Shown: positions 22,150 to 34,787, counted from the stretch's first letter. The stretch is DNA of 64,000 nt from Molossus alvarezi (GCA_037176705.1 CM073896.1:20100708-20164707); one strand, 5' to 3'. Notes: a model not told the origin generated them from the sequence alone. A program made the numbers and translations.

Positions 22150-23606
22150 TGGCCTTTTGAAGGAAATTGATCTGCAGCAAGAGAAAACGTATCCATGTTC
22201 TGAGAGATAAATGATGTTGAGAGCTGGTGGAAAAGGTTCCTGTTGGCACGTTTCCCTCTCTAAGAGTCTTTGAGACGAAATGAATAGAGGCTGCCTTGTG
22301 GTTGTGGTTTCGTCTTTCAACGAAATCTTTCCAAGAAGTGTTTAGCTCATGGAAACCACTTACAAGAAATGGTACTTGACAAATCTATTTTGTGTTCAGT
22401 TTTTCTCACTTAACATTGAAGGCTTTTTTTTTTTTTTTTCTCATAAATGCACACAGAATATTATTAGTTCAGGGGTTGCCAAGGAGATAGTAACTTACTG
22501 TCCTTTTTTACTTCGTTATTGCCTTTCTTGCTTTTTAGAAGATGTCATTATTAGTCAAAAAAAAAGAAAAATAATAGTAGGGAAACACTACAGGGTTGCC
22601 TCTAATTTGTCAGCATCCTTTTGAAATGATGCTACTAAGTTTCCATGTTTCTTATTCAGGAGACAGGCACAATCTTTCTGAATGTTGAGTGATTTCATGA
22701 GGATCAGCACAGATAGGTCAACAATTATTTTCCTCATCAAACTTATAGTTAGTGAAACTTATTTCAGCATTCTGTTGGGATTGCGTACATTCTGCTGTAG
22801 AAGACTATTATAGGACATTACTTTCATCTGGCTTTCTAGGTTTCTGTGGTTGTACACTGGCAGAATGTTCATGAGTGGCTGATACTCTGGCTCAATTTAA
22901 ATCTTTCTTTTTAACTACTGGCTTTAATATAGCATTTTAAAAGTTTCAAAGAAAAATACTGTCTTAGTATAGCATTAAGAAAACTGTTGCTTGTAACACA
23001 CAAACAAGGGCTATATTGCATATAAAGATAGTATAATTGCACCATTTATATGAATAGTTTTATTGGTGCACTACAAGAAGTATATGTCCCTTTCCCATAT
23101 CAGTAAACAATTATATTTTACATCCATTTGTGAAAGAGAAGAAAGGGAGGAAGGGTGGGCAGGAGGGAGAGAAAGGAAAGAAGGAGTCAGGGAAGAAGGG
23201 TGAGAGGGAAAATACTTTAACAAATACCTTAGTGTAGCTAATATTTGTGATAGTTAATTTATATCTCAACAAGCCAGTTAGTTAGAATAGGTTTATTCTG
23301 ATAATTAAGATCATGATCATCATTTCCCGTATTGCAAGAATAAAGAAGACATTAATTACCCATGGAAATATGTAAAATAGAGCACCTAGTAAAAACATAA
23401 ATAAAAGCATAATCAGAAAAAAAACATATCAATGACCATAGATTTACCAATATCATTATTATATGAAGATTGTTTGTGTGTATGTGTGTGTGTGTATGCA
23501 CACGAGTGTGTAATGAGCCCACATGTATGCTGTGTTAAGTTCTCTGCAGAAAAATGTGGGTCTATTTTTAAATATTAAATGTTGGTATTTGGTTGCTTTA
23601 TTAAAA
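22150..23606. other. unique sequence
   Basis: About 1.45 kb without a gene. T-run at 22426-22439, purine tract at 23131-23212, imperfect GT run at 23470-23495. Confidence 0.4.
23131..23212 (+). repeat. purine-rich tract
   Basis: A/G-rich over about 80 bp with GGAAGG and GAGGGAGAG units. Confidence 0.75.
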
Positions 23607-23617
23607 GTTAATATTAA

Positions 23618-23822
23618 GCCTGACCGATGTGGCTCAGTGGTTGAGTGTCGACCTATGCACCCAAGAAGTTGCCAGTTTGATTTGCACATGCCCAGGTTGT
23701 GGGCTCGATCTCCGCGGGTGGGGCATGCAGGAGGCAGTCATTGATATTCTCTCGCATGGATGGTTCTATCTCTCTCTCTTTCCCTTCCTCTCTCTCTAAT
23801 CAATAAAGAAAAAATTATAAGC
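23618..23822 (+). mobile_element. Ves-type SINE (type B)
   Basis: Head CCTGACCGATGTGGCTCAGT, CT-rich body, AATCAATAAAGAAAAAATTA tail. Small deletion in the B-box region. Perfect 11-bp TSD GTTAATATTAA at 23607-23617 and 23823-23833. Confidence 0.95.
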
Positions 23823-23833
23823 GTTAATATTAA

Positions 23834-24572
23834 AATGGAATAAGTACAGAGCATACTATTAAAATTCATCTGACCCACTAAGAAATATGGGATTCAAAAC
23901 AACAGAAACTTAAATATGTAAATTTATAAAAGCTTAAAAATACTTTAATAAGCATGCAGCCATTCACTGAAAGGTGAGCATCGCAGATGAAACATGAACG
24001 GCTTCACTGGTGTAGCTGCGTGTCCATTAGCGTGGCACCTGCCCTGTCACTGACACACATGAAAGTGTCCTCAGCATGGGAAATGTCTGAGTTTCTCTCC
24101 CAGAATGGAAAGTCTGGAGGGGGTCAGTCCATGCTAGTATGTGCAGGATTCCACAGAGTCATCACCATTCCTGAGTCTGCCTCAGAGTTCTGCATCCTGA
24201 GCAGTGGGTTCCAGCCCCTAGGGTTTTGTTGTCATAGGCTGTAAATATACCAACAATATTACTATATGAAGTATGTGCTGGGGCTCTGTCCTAGGTCAAG
24301 GTTCCAAAGGAGGAGAGGGCTTGAAAAGGCCCAAATATATAGACTCACCAGCTCAGTAAATGTGGGTGGTAACACGTTCCTGGAAGACATACTCCTCAAT
24401 GGCTTGCATTTATATTTCCTTGGCCACCATTTTTATAAGTTATTAGAAAAATATAGGCTTTTAGCTGGGCACAGTGGCACCCCAGCAATGTAAGAGTTTG
24501 TGAATAAAACAGGTGTGATGTTAGGCAAACAGCAGCCTGTTCAACAATTTGTTACCAAGACGTAGCAACACT
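23834..24572. other. unique sequence
   Basis: About 740 bp, moderately GC-rich. Short ORFs at 23987-24244 and 24266-24493 resemble nothing I know. Confidence 0.35.
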
Positions 24573-24587
24573 AAGAAAAGAAAAATG

Positions 24588-24808
24588 GGCACGGCCAGTA
24601 TGACTCAGGAGCTGAGTGTCAACCCGTGCACCAGGAGGTCGCCAGTTTGATTCCCAATCAGGGCACATGCCCAGGTTGTGGGCCAAATCCCCAGGGGGCA
24701 TGCAGGAGGCAGCCAATCAATGTTCTCTCTCATCAATGTTTCTGTCTCTCTCTCCCTTTCCTTTTCTCTCTCTCTAAAATCAATAAAGAAAATGAAATTT
24801 TTTAAAAA
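24588..24808 (+). mobile_element. Ves-type SINE (type B)
   Basis: Head ACGGCCAGTATGACTCAGGA, body and AAAATCAATAAAGAAAATGA tail. TSD AAGAAAAGAAAAATG (24573-24587) against AAGAAAAGAACAATG (24809-24823), one mismatch. Confidence 0.93.
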
Positions 24809-24823
24809 AAGAAAAGAACAATG

Positions 24824-26140
24824 AAATAAAAAGGGATGCTGCACTTTCTATAATGAATGTCTTTTAAAAAAAAAGATTTTTTAAAAAATATTTGAGGAAG
24901 AGTTGGAAACATTTTAAATACTTAAATTTCACCAGAAAAGTTTTTCACCCTCTCTTCTAATTCTTTGAGATTAAAAATATATATATATTTTTTCTTATTT
25001 TGTGGCATTGATAGGAATTCAGTGCATTTTAAAACTTTTAATGGTTTCTCTTAATATTGTGACAAGCCTCAAAATATTAAAATTTGTTAGTTTAATGCCT
25101 TTTCACAAAAGATATGAAAACTTACAATATTCGAATTTTAGTCTGTCTTTTAATTGTTTTATAGTACTTTCCCAATATTTCCATTTTATATTTTTGTTTA
25201 CCACAGACATTATGTATTATTGCTGCTTTAGACTCAAATCAACATTAGTTTGGATTTACTCACTAGTATCTCACTTTCTTCATTAGTAACTTGTGTTTTT
25301 TCTATCTAATTACATGTAATACCTTCCTTATGTCTTTTACAGTTCTACTATGATGAATTGCTCTGGATATTTATTTTTTTTCTAATTTATTTTAGCTCGG
25401 GTTATTTCTCTTGAATCTGTGGTTTTATGCTTTCAATCAATTCCATGATATTATCAGACATTTTCTTTTTAACATTCTTTCTCCCTGTTCTGTTCCCCCA
25501 TTAGCAAAGCTAAACACATGTAGAGTACAGTTACACAGTTTATTTCTTATGTTTCTTCACTTCTCAAACATCTATGTTTTTGTCTTCTGTCAGTGGTCAG
25601 CCCCTAGATCTAGGAAGACAGCGTGGTGAATGGATTGCCGGTTGCCAGTGTTGTACTTCTTTTGCAAGACTGTGGAATATCATATGATGTTGGTCCTCCA
25701 GACTGATGCTGACATGCCAATATCAATGACTTACATTTACATGAATGCAGGGCTAAGAACCCTCCTATGTACCGACTAGACTATAAAACACAAGACAAAT
25801 ATGTAATCATTTCTTTCTGCACACTCTTCTGCATCTTTTTTGACACATCACTGTGCCTCACATTGTTGTCATAGATTGTAAATAAATTATTCACGCACAG
25901 GGATACACCACAGAAAGTATTTCCTGAGGCAACACACACCTTAAAAGAATCTGTGAGAAGATACTGGCTTCTTCATATTAGGAGATCCCTAGGGTAGACA
26001 GAACCATGATTTTCTTACCACGTCAATGAATCTCATTTTTCATTATTAGTATCTGTGGATGTCTTAGCCTTTTTAAGAATATTGTTATTTTTTCCAGAAT
26101 CGGACTAAAAGTGGCTATGCTCTCTCTTTTTTTTAGTATT
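24824..26140. other. unique AT-rich sequence
   Basis: About 1.3 kb, no gene recognised. Confidence 0.4.
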
Positions 26141-26144
26141 AAAT

Positions 26145-26212
26145 CTCTAATGCATACAAAAACTAGAATACTTTCTATGTAGTAGGTGCTCACAAAATGT
26201 TACTGATGTATA
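26145..26212. mobile_element. L2/MIR tail remnant
   Basis: Contains TATGTAGTAGGTGCTCACAA followed by AATGTTACTGATGTATAA, like the 'catagtaggtgctcaataaatg' end common to L2 and reversed MIR. Too short to separate the two. Confidence 0.45.
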
Positions 26213-26220
26213 AGTGTATT

Positions 26221-26274
26221 AAAAGATAGGACTCGTAGGTGGTGGGTCAAAAAAAAAAAAAAAAAGATAGGGCT
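26221..26274 (+). mobile_element. micro-retroinsertion: 15-bp body plus poly(A) with TSD
   Basis: AAAAGATAGGACT (26221-26233), then the 15-bp body CGTAGGTGGTGGGTC (26234-26248), then a run of A, then AAAAGATAGGGCT (26262-26274). The direct repeat, poly(A) and short body have the layout of L1-mediated insertion of an extremely truncated RNA. Confidence 0.65.
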
Positions 26275-26613
26275 TATAGATAAGCACAGATAATTTCCAA
26301 GTCCTATTGTAGTCCAAGCGTTTCTCAAGAATTCTCAATAGTTTTCTCTAGATCCTATGGTATTATCACCTTGATATAAACACTATATCAGATTTAATGT
26401 TCATCTTTTCATAATGTTTTAAACAAAGGTACATATGTTTTATGAATATATGCCATGCATGTATATGCATACATGTGTGCATATATCACATATATACAAA
26501 TCACTTTCTTTTTCAATTCTTTAAAGAGCTACCACCATCTAATGTATTTTATTCTTTTCGTGTTTACTGTTGTAAAGCCAGCTTTATTAACTGTCTTTAA
26601 ACTTATTGGTGTC

Positions 26614-26689
26614 TGACGTTTCTCTCTCTCCCTCCCACTCAATCTGAACAAAAAATGGAAAAATGTCCTCGGATGAGGATAAAATAAAT
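26614..26689 (+). mobile_element. 5'-truncated Ves SINE (type A, 3' part only)
   Basis: CT-rich segment, then GAAAAATGTCCTCGGATGAG and an AAAATAAAT tail. TSD AAACTTATTGGTGTC at 26599-26613 and 26690-26704, perfect over 15 bp. Confidence 0.9.
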
Positions 26690-26704
26690 AAACTTATTGG
26701 TGTC

Positions 26705-27237
26705 CACTTCTAGTAATATACCCTAAGAAGCATGAAACACCAATGTGAAAGAATGGATGTACCCCCATGTTCATAGCAGCACTATTTACAATAGCTAAGA
26801 TCTGGAAACAGCCCAAATGTCCATCAGTAGATGAATGGATAAAAAAGCAGTGGTACATATACACAATGGAGTACTATGCAACCGTAAGAAAGAAAGATTT
26901 TTTATCCTTTGAGACGACATGGAGGGACCTGGAAAGTATCATCCTAAGGGAAACAAGCCAAACAGAGAGAGACAAGTATCATATGATCTCACTTATTTGT
27001 GGAATATAATGAACATAACATTCTGAGGAATGGGGTAGTCCCAGAGACGTGGAAGTGGGGTACAGACAATCCCCAGAAGAGGGGGTGGTGGGGGAGAGAT
27101 AAACCACAGAACTTATATGCATGTATGCATAAACAATGGACATGGACAACAAAGTTGGGAACAGGGCGGTGGGGGGAGGCGGGAATCAGTGGGGGAAAAA
27201 GAAGAAACATCAGTAACAAAAATAAATTAATTAAAAA
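26705..27237 (+). mobile_element. 5'-truncated L1
   Basis: ORF2 C-terminus and 3' UTR ending AAAATAAATTAATTAAAAAA. The left flank TTATTGGTGTC (26694-26704) recurs in diverged form at the right as CTATTGGTGTC (27241-27251), so SINE and L1 used the same target. Confidence 0.92.
26767..27009 (+). pseudogene. L1 ORF2p C-terminal fragment
   Basis: Eighty codons, with [20 protein letters not shown] and QWYIYTMEYYATVRKKDFLS, the extreme C-terminus of L1 ORF2p. All catalytic domains were lost by 5' truncation. Confidence 0.9.
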
Positions 27238-27394
27238 AAACTATTGGTGTCATTACACACTGTGAATCTAATTTCTAAAGAGTGTGTATGTATTATAGGG
27301 ACAAAAGTTATGGACAATTTGCATTTTAATAATTACTATTAGATTATTATTTATAGGAAAGGTACTTATTCATAGGCCAGCCAATGGTGTAAGA

Positions 27395-27575
27395 TGGTTT
27401 GTTTTGGGCCAGGGAGTCTGATTTCCATTTTCATCACTCCTGTTTTCCTCATCTCCAAATATTCTATAATAATTGAATTCATCACATAAAATGCCTGTAA
27501 GGATTTAATGAGATTATACAAGAGAAGTCTATAGAAGCTGCTTCGCGTATTAATGAATGTTAGGTAACATCTCTA
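27395..27575 (-). mobile_element. MIR SINE remnant
   Basis: Plus strand shows TTTCCTCATCTCCAAATATT, GTAAGGATTTAATGAGATTA and ATTAATGAATGTTAGGTAAC in order, the reverse-complement MIR pattern. Confidence 0.6.
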
Positions 27576-27579
27576 TAAA

Positions 27580-30218
27580 CCTAATGTGGGTATCTTAAAC
27601 TTCAGCCACCTCTGCCTACTCTACTTATATGATCATTTTTATAATATTTTTAAACACCTAAAGATTCACGTGAGGATAGCTACAATTTTATTTTAAATTA
27701 GAGATTATCATTTATATTTATTTAATTTACAATTTAGAATAAAAATGTGCAATTTGATTGCAATAAATGCTACATTTTTATAAAGTATAATGCTTCTGAC
27801 TGGTTGGAATTATTATTATATTTTATCTAGCAGCTTTATGTAGAATACAACACTTTTTGGAGTATTTCCCCTGGGAGTTACAAAAGACAAGTTTGATTTA
27901 TGGCAAATGATAATTTTATTAATATTCTTCCGAATTGTCCAACTATGTATTCTAGGACAGAAAATGTAATGCTTACAGAAGCACTTCTTTTTTTTTTTTT
28001 TTCTGAATAAGATCTATTGAGCTATTGTAGAGTAAATGAAGGAGCTACAGTATAATGAAATGTTTATTCACTTGTTTAGCTCGGAACGAAAGTCCGCAAC
28101 AGGACCTCCTTGGCATCTTTTTCTATGGGTGTTCAATTCTCTGGAAACTGTTTTTTTTTTTTGTTATTTTCATTTTTAGGGCTACATTACATTCATGTAC
28201 CACTCTGTATTTCTGTTCAAATGAATATGATTGTGTTACAGTAAAATAGACTTCTCCCCAGGTGATAACCAGAAAAGATAAATCTTGTAGAGTCAGAGAA
28301 CAAAAGAACCATAGTGGAAGGAATCACCTTAGCGAGCATTCTGTCAATAAAAGCAATGTTTTTTTAATATGAAAAGACAGGCCAACGATAGTTAAGGTTT
28401 TCACATGAGCATGCACAGTTAGTTAAAACAGATTTGAAATGAAAATCCAAAATCGTCCAGTTTAATGCCTACTCAAAAATAATGAGAGCTTCTTCTACTG
28501 AACTCCCAAATGTCACTTAAAACATATATGTGAATATACTTTCTTAAGCACTTGAATATTTCCCTACAATAAGTACACTAATATCTTCTTACTCTCTGAA
28601 AAAGTCTGTAGGACCTGCAGAATATTTGACTCATTAGACTTGACACATTTGGCTATGTGAGTGGAAAGTATTTGTAAAAATGGGCAATCCCCATGTGCTC
28701 TCAAATAATCATTTTCTTTTTCTTCAGAGAAATGATTACAAATAAATAGGTGTTTGAAACTCAAAATGCTCATACATAGGTTATTTGCTTCCTTTTTTAA
28801 CTTTATTGTTAAGGTGTAGATGTATTTAGGCAATCATCCTTTTTAAAGCTATAGATGGCCTCTGACAGCACTTGGAAATGTTTTATTCAAGACATCTGCC
28901 TGCAAAAATTATTTCAGAAGACTCTATCTTCATTCGTAATACCAAGTTCTCGAAACAGTTACAATGCAGTTTCACTCAGTTAGTTCACCTGAAACGTTCA
29001 ATCGTTGATGCGATTTCTTATTTGAAATCACGCAAACAACACTTTGGACTTATCAACTGACTTAAAATATTCATATTTTACATTGTTCTTCTCTGACCAT
29101 TACGGGAGAATGATTCAATACGAAAACATTTCAGAGGTTCTCTATGCACTTTTCTTCTATATATTTGAATATTGCATAATGATAGATAGTATTTTGTTGT
29201 TTCTTGAACTAAACTATTTGTAGAGCTCACCTGCATATAACTACAAGTGCTGTTCTAATTATGATTTACAGAGATTAATTACTTCATTCTTATGAAAATA
29301 CAGAGATCCCCTGCCAATGTTAGGAAATTATATTTTTCAGGAATAATGATCAATAATACATATACCCAAATATCCTTGCTTAATTCATCAATGTTTCTGC
29401 TAAGAGAAAACAGTAGGTGACACTTACCTAACCTTAATGTTATTCAATAGGGTTCTACTTAGTCTTCCAGAATTCATCGCTTAAATCATCCTTGATAAGA
29501 CTTCCAAACAATGGATATGCAATGTCTTTAGGTAACAAACTTATGTTATTTTGTTGGATAGATGCCCTTTGATGATGAACAATAATTTTCTGACATTCTT
29601 CAGCCTAGCAGACAAAATGTAACTTAACTGTTTAAAAAAGTTAGTCATTATTATAAATATAAATTAGTGTTCTGTGCCATAACAACTTTTCATAATTAAG
29701 CTTGTGCATTTTGAGCTTAGTTTTTCAGATTTTATTTTATATTTTTTATCCTTGTTTAGCAATTAAAGTCTTTTGTAGCACAGCATATAATACTGGAGCA
29801 AATTGTGACATTTCATCCAATAGTTATAAACTTGAAATCCAAATACCCTAACCAGATGTAAATTTATTTCTGATTATAAGTAGTCTCTGAATGAAGGCCA
29901 GTGAATGTATATATGATTAAATTACAGAAATTTAATGTATAGGGTTAGTAATTTATAATTTCACTCTTAAGAATAAATTTAAATGCATTTTGGATGCATT
30001 CTAAACAAGGAAAGTATTGCTCATTTATTCTTTCTTGCTTTAATAAGCAATAGTGTCCCTTGATATTAAATGTTATACTTGTATTATCATCTGGTTGCTA
30101 TCAGTGCATGGCAAAGGCTTAAAGGTGATGAGTTATAATGATATTTATAATTCCCAACATTTTTAATCCTATAATCTCTTTGATGTGAAATAAGGTAATT
30201 GATCATTCAAATGTAATT
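27580..30218. other. unique AT-rich sequence, about 2.6 kb
   Basis: No gene, RNA or recent repeat recognised. T-runs at 27985-28000 and 28150-28161. ORFs are short and AT-driven. Confidence 0.4.
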
Positions 30219-30228
30219 ACAGTTTTTT

Positions 30229-30447
30229 AAAAATATATCTTCATTGATTTTTTTTTTTTTTAGAGAAGAAGGGAGAGATAGAAACATCCATGTGAGAGAG
30301 ATACAACCATCAGCTGCCTCCTGCACGCCTCCGACTGGGGATCGAGCCCGCAACCTGGGCATGTGCCCTGACCGGGAATCCAACCGGGACCTCTCAGTTC
30401 ATGGGACAATGTTCAATCCACTGAGCCACACAGGCTGGGCTATTTTC
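30229..30447 (-). mobile_element. Ves-type SINE (third subfamily)
   Basis: Minus orientation, with AACCGGGACCTCTCAGTTCA and 'GTTCAATCCACTGAGCCACA' on plus, the same variant head as at 6492-6709. TSD ACAGTTTTTT at 30219-30228 and 30448-30457. Confidence 0.92.
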
Positions 30448-30457
30448 ACAGTTTTTT

Positions 30458-30800
30458 TTTTTTTCTTGTATGATGAAACCTCTTTATTGTTGCTGAAGAA
30501 ATTATTTTTATTTAGCTTACAGAATATATTTTATTTTTAAATTTACAACAGGAATCTCATGGAACATTAATATCTAGGGAAAAAATAAATAAGCACCTAC
30601 ATTTTAGTGCAACAATTGTATAATGAGTGAGAATATTTTTTATATATTGATTTTCAACATAATGATGAGATTAGGAGGGCATTTGATTTATATTTATGTT
30701 TTACTTTTCATAGTGCTTTGCAGAAAAAGCACAAGAACAGGCAAGCTGTTAAAATTATAATGATAATGATTATTCTGCTGCTGATAATGGTAATAATCAT
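30458..30800. other. unique AT-rich sequence
   Basis: No gene. An imperfect inverted repeat of AATGATTATT type lies near 30755-30805. Confidence 0.35.
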
Positions 30801-30814
30801 CATTATTTATTGTA

Positions 30815-31065
30815 TTACAATTTTCAAAGTGTTTTACATGCATTATGGCACTTCTGTCTCATACTAAATCCATGTGGTACTATTATTATAACCTCATTTT
30901 TAGGTGTGACATATTAGTACTATTATTTGTAGTCTTATTTTTTTAGATAAGAAATCTTAAGGTCAAAATATATTGTTAACTCACACAAAGTCAAGCAATA
31001 AATGGCAAAGCTGTGGTCTAAAACAGGATATATCTGATTTCATAGATTATATCCTTAGCGAATAT
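30815..31065 (+). mobile_element. MIR SINE
   Basis: CAAAGTGTTTTACATGCATT, GTACTATTATTATAACCTCA, then CAAGCAATAAATGGCAAAGC in order match the sense MIR consensus with moderate divergence. Confidence 0.75.
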
Positions 31066-31069
31066 AGAA

Positions 31070-32520
31070 TAATGCCTACTAAAGGCTGTCTTTTCTTTTA
31101 GACTACAATTGTAACTTTGACTCAATTCCTTTGATGGTTTATATCATTAATAAGGATATTTGCTGAATCATTTTTATAAGGCTTAGGTTAAAAGTAAGAT
31201 GCTAACATACTTCATAGTGTCATATTTACAATGTGATTGGGTTGATGTTTTCTTGTCTATTTTCTATTTCAAAACATAATAAAAAATGGCCTTTAATAGA
31301 AGGGAATGTTATGAAAACAGATGAAGTATCTATGCATATTCAGGTCATACATATAAGTGTCAATGACTCTGGACCACTTTTATGGAACACATATCTTATG
31401 ACCTCTGTAGAATAGAGATGCTGACATTTAAGTTTTGCCAGGAACGAAATGGAATATGCATTAGATTTCATAGAGTTCTCTGTGTTCCAGGTATTGTGCA
31501 TACCCCATCAGCTCTTAGAACTGCATTTTCTATTTTCTCTACATTAATGTTAAATATTTATCTACAAAACTGTTTTACATTAGCCTTAACTTCATAGAAG
31601 AGTTTAACCCATTTTGTAGCAGTTTGTGTGGGGAAAACAGAACATCACAGTGAAGGTGTAAAACTGCCACAGAAGCTTAGGATCAAGTGAAGAAAACTCT
31701 TTAGAATGAAGGCAGATGTTTTAAAGCAATTGGGGTTTTGTTTTGTTTTGTTTTTGGAAAAGTTAACGTATCTTTGTTTAAACAGATTGTGACTCTGCAT
31801 CCCTATTAAAGCTAATTTCTGGGTCATCTACTTTTCATTCTTTCTAATTATTATTCCTGACAATTGCTAAAAGAAGCCTGTACTGCTCCTTGGATTCTAA
31901 TTTATGACAAATGCTCAATTAAGTGACATGGGGTTTATTATATTTTCAATTTCTACTTATTATAGAACATTTTTGGACAAACATCTAACATAAGAAATGT
32001 AATATTTTACTGATGAACTATATTCATAATTTTATTTTGGGTCTATGAGGTTGAACTTAGCAGCATTAACTATATATCACACAGATTATTTTTTAAATAT
32101 ACAATTTTTAAAAAATTCCTTCTATATTGTGCTTAATATTTATTAGCAATTAATTTTATCACTTCTGTTATACAGCCTCTTGATCATGTTATAAGTTAAC
32201 TTAAAAAATGTCAATTGATTAGGGAAGCAATAGATACCTCAGAGTATTTATTCCTTTGTCTGTTTAAATAAACTTTTAGTTACAATTATTTGGGCCTTAA
32301 TCAATAATATAGAAATAAAAATTAATTACAGTAATTTGCACTTGAAATCACCCTGCTAATGCAAATTATAACATAACTATATCTGCAGTAACCGTTCTCT
32401 TAAATAAATCCAGCAGATAATCAGCTATCAGCAATTTTCCCAGGCATATTGTTTCCTCCTGAAAATAATCACCATCATCATCTCATCCTAGCACACTGTG
32501 TTGCTCATTAATTAACATGG
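31070..32520. other. unique AT-rich sequence
   Basis: About 1.45 kb, no gene recognised. Confidence 0.4.
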
Positions 32521-32539
32521 CAGTTTTCAATTCACAAAC

Positions 32540-32840
32540 TGATCTCATGTATTTTTACATCATTTGACCTGACCATCAACTTTATGGAATTGAATGGGCA
32601 GAAGTCACTCATTTTCCATAGTTGAGAAGTGGAGCCTCAGAGGATCCAGAGAGAAGAGGTGGAACCAGAAAGACAGCCTGAGCCAGTCTGATGATTCTCA
32701 CTACTGCTGAGCATTTTACATATTCAGTCAAGACAGGCACATCCACGTGAGGGAGTGAATTTGCTCAGTGTTACATTGTTGACATGTGGCAGGTCCACGG
32801 TGTAAATTCAGGGATATGTAATGCTGTGCAGAGAGGTTCC
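32540..32840 (+). mobile_element. possible MIR remnant(s)
   Basis: TTGAGAAGTGGAGCCTCAGA and, further on, 'GACATGTGGCAGGTCCACGG' resemble MIR core and 3' parts, but the order is stretched. Weak. Confidence 0.35.
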
Positions 32841-33264
32841 CTTCCTGTTAAATCACGTAGACAATAACTTCCAGGCAAATATACCCGTAAGCACATACCG
32901 TATAACATGCACTTTCCTTCCAAAGCCTAATGCTTTGGGATATTTGCAGTTATAGGATAGACTCTTTGAAAAGTAACAGAGATTGTTTCAATCACCATTC
33001 CTTCCAAGCTTTAAAAAGAACTAGAGTGGTAAAAACAGGGGTAAAAAAATAACTGTAGGCAATGAAAAAGAATTAAGATTCTTGGTCACAAGAAGACATG
33101 TGTGGAATTGTACACTGTCCTCAGGGCATCCAGACTAGCTTGCTGTTGGATTATCACTAGGATTGGCTGCTCTGGAGAAATTATCTTCAAAAGACAAACA
33201 GTGGTTTGTAAAATAAACAGAGATTTGTGGCCTTAGATCATTTCATGGGGATAGTAGGATTTAT

Positions 33265-33480
33265 ATGGAGCCAAAGATAAAGAGCACTGATACTCTGTCA
33301 CAGCAATCCAGGGAAGCTGATAAACAAGGAACCAGTATAATCTTTACAGAAGTGGAAACAGACATAATTGCCCACTTCATGTTAGCTCAAGACTTTGGAA
33401 ATACGTCATTCATAGACATTGCTCAAAAATTTTTTGCATACCTTGCTATTGCTAAGAAAACAAAACAATGCATTGTTTGA
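33265..33480 (+). pseudogene. possible pogo/Tigger-like transposase fragment
   Basis: A 71-codon frame contains QSREADKQGTSIIFTEVETD followed by IIAHFMLAQDFGN, similar in layout to the 'G..x.FT..EE..I...I....D.G' segment that follows the helix-turn-helix in pogo/CENP-B-type transposases. No terminal repeats found and no larger frame. It may be chance. Confidence 0.3.
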
Positions 33481-33590
33481 ATTTGTCATTCCTTGTGAAG
33501 TGGTGGTGGCAACTGTGGGTTCACTTTTGTTTTTTAATGGTTTTTACAAGAGGACTCTAAAGAGACTAAATCGGGTCTGAAAAAGTGGCT

Positions 33591-34787
33591 TCCCTGTATC
33601 CATGAGTCTGTTTCTGTCTTGTTTGTTTGCTTGTTTAGATTCTACATATAAGTGAAATCATAAGGTAGTTGTCTTTCTATGTCTGACTTATTTCACTTGT
33701 TATAATACCCTCAGGGATCATCCATGTTGTCGCAAGTGAGAAGATTTAATTATTTTTATTTGTGTGTGTATTTGTGTATAGTATCTATATATGACATCTC
33801 CTTTACCCTTTTGTCTATCTGTGGACATCTAGGTTGCTTCCACATCTTGGCTATTGTATATAATGCTACAGTAAACATTGGGTGCACGTAGCTTTACAAA
33901 TTAGTGTTTTATTTTCTTCCAATAAATATCTAGAAGTTGAATATGTATTTGGTGGTTCTATATTTAGTTTTGGGTCATAATGATAGTTCTATTTTTAGTT
34001 TTTGAGGAAACTGTATTCTGTTTTTTGTGGTGACTGTACCAAGTTACAATCCACCAACAGTGCACCAGGGTTCTCTTTTCCATGTCTTCTCCAATGCTTG
34101 ATATTTGTTTTGTTTTGTTTTTTTGTTTTTTGTTTTTTTAATAATAGCCATTCTGACAGATGTGAGGTGATGGCTCATGGTTTTGATTTGCATTTCTCTG
34201 GTGATTAATGACATTGAGCATTTTTTCATGTCTCTTGGCCACCTGTATGTCCTCTTTGAAGATGTCTATTCAGGTCCTCTGCCCATTTTTAAATCAAATT
34301 ATTTTCTATTTTGATATTGAGTTGTATGGGTTCTTTATATATTTGAAATATTAATAATCTCTTATGAGTTATATTATTTGCGAATATCTTCTCTCATTCA
34401 AGGTTGTCTTTTAATGTTGTCGATAGTTTTCTTTGCTGTGCAAATGCTTTTTAGCATGGCATAGTACCATTTGTTTATTTTTGTTTAGGAAACAAACTGA
34501 TGGTTGTCAGAGAGGATGGGGGATGTGGGGAAGGTGGAAAAAAGGTGAAGGTAACTTTCAGTTATAAACTAAATAAGTCTTGGAGATATAATATACAGCA
34601 TAAGAAATATAGTCAATAAATCATAACTTTGTATGATGACTGATGATTACTAGACTTGTGATGATCACGCCATAAGGTATATAAATGTCAAATAACTGTG
34701 CTGTATACCTGAAACCAAGATACTATTGTATGTCAACTATACTTTAATAATAATCAAGTAAGTATATAAATAAATAACCAAGCAAAT
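33591..34787. mobile_element. 5'-inverted (twin-primed) L1
   Basis: The left part (33591-34487) is L1 ORF2 C-terminal sequence in minus orientation. The right part (34488-34787) is the L1 3' UTR in plus orientation with A-rich tail. The left outer end (L1 'gatacagggaa') and the start of the right part ('ggaaacaaactgatggttgt') are consecutive in L1, so the 5' segment was inverted at the join with no loss. Imperfect TSD TGAAAAAGTGGCT / TGAAAAGGGCT. Confidence 0.8.
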
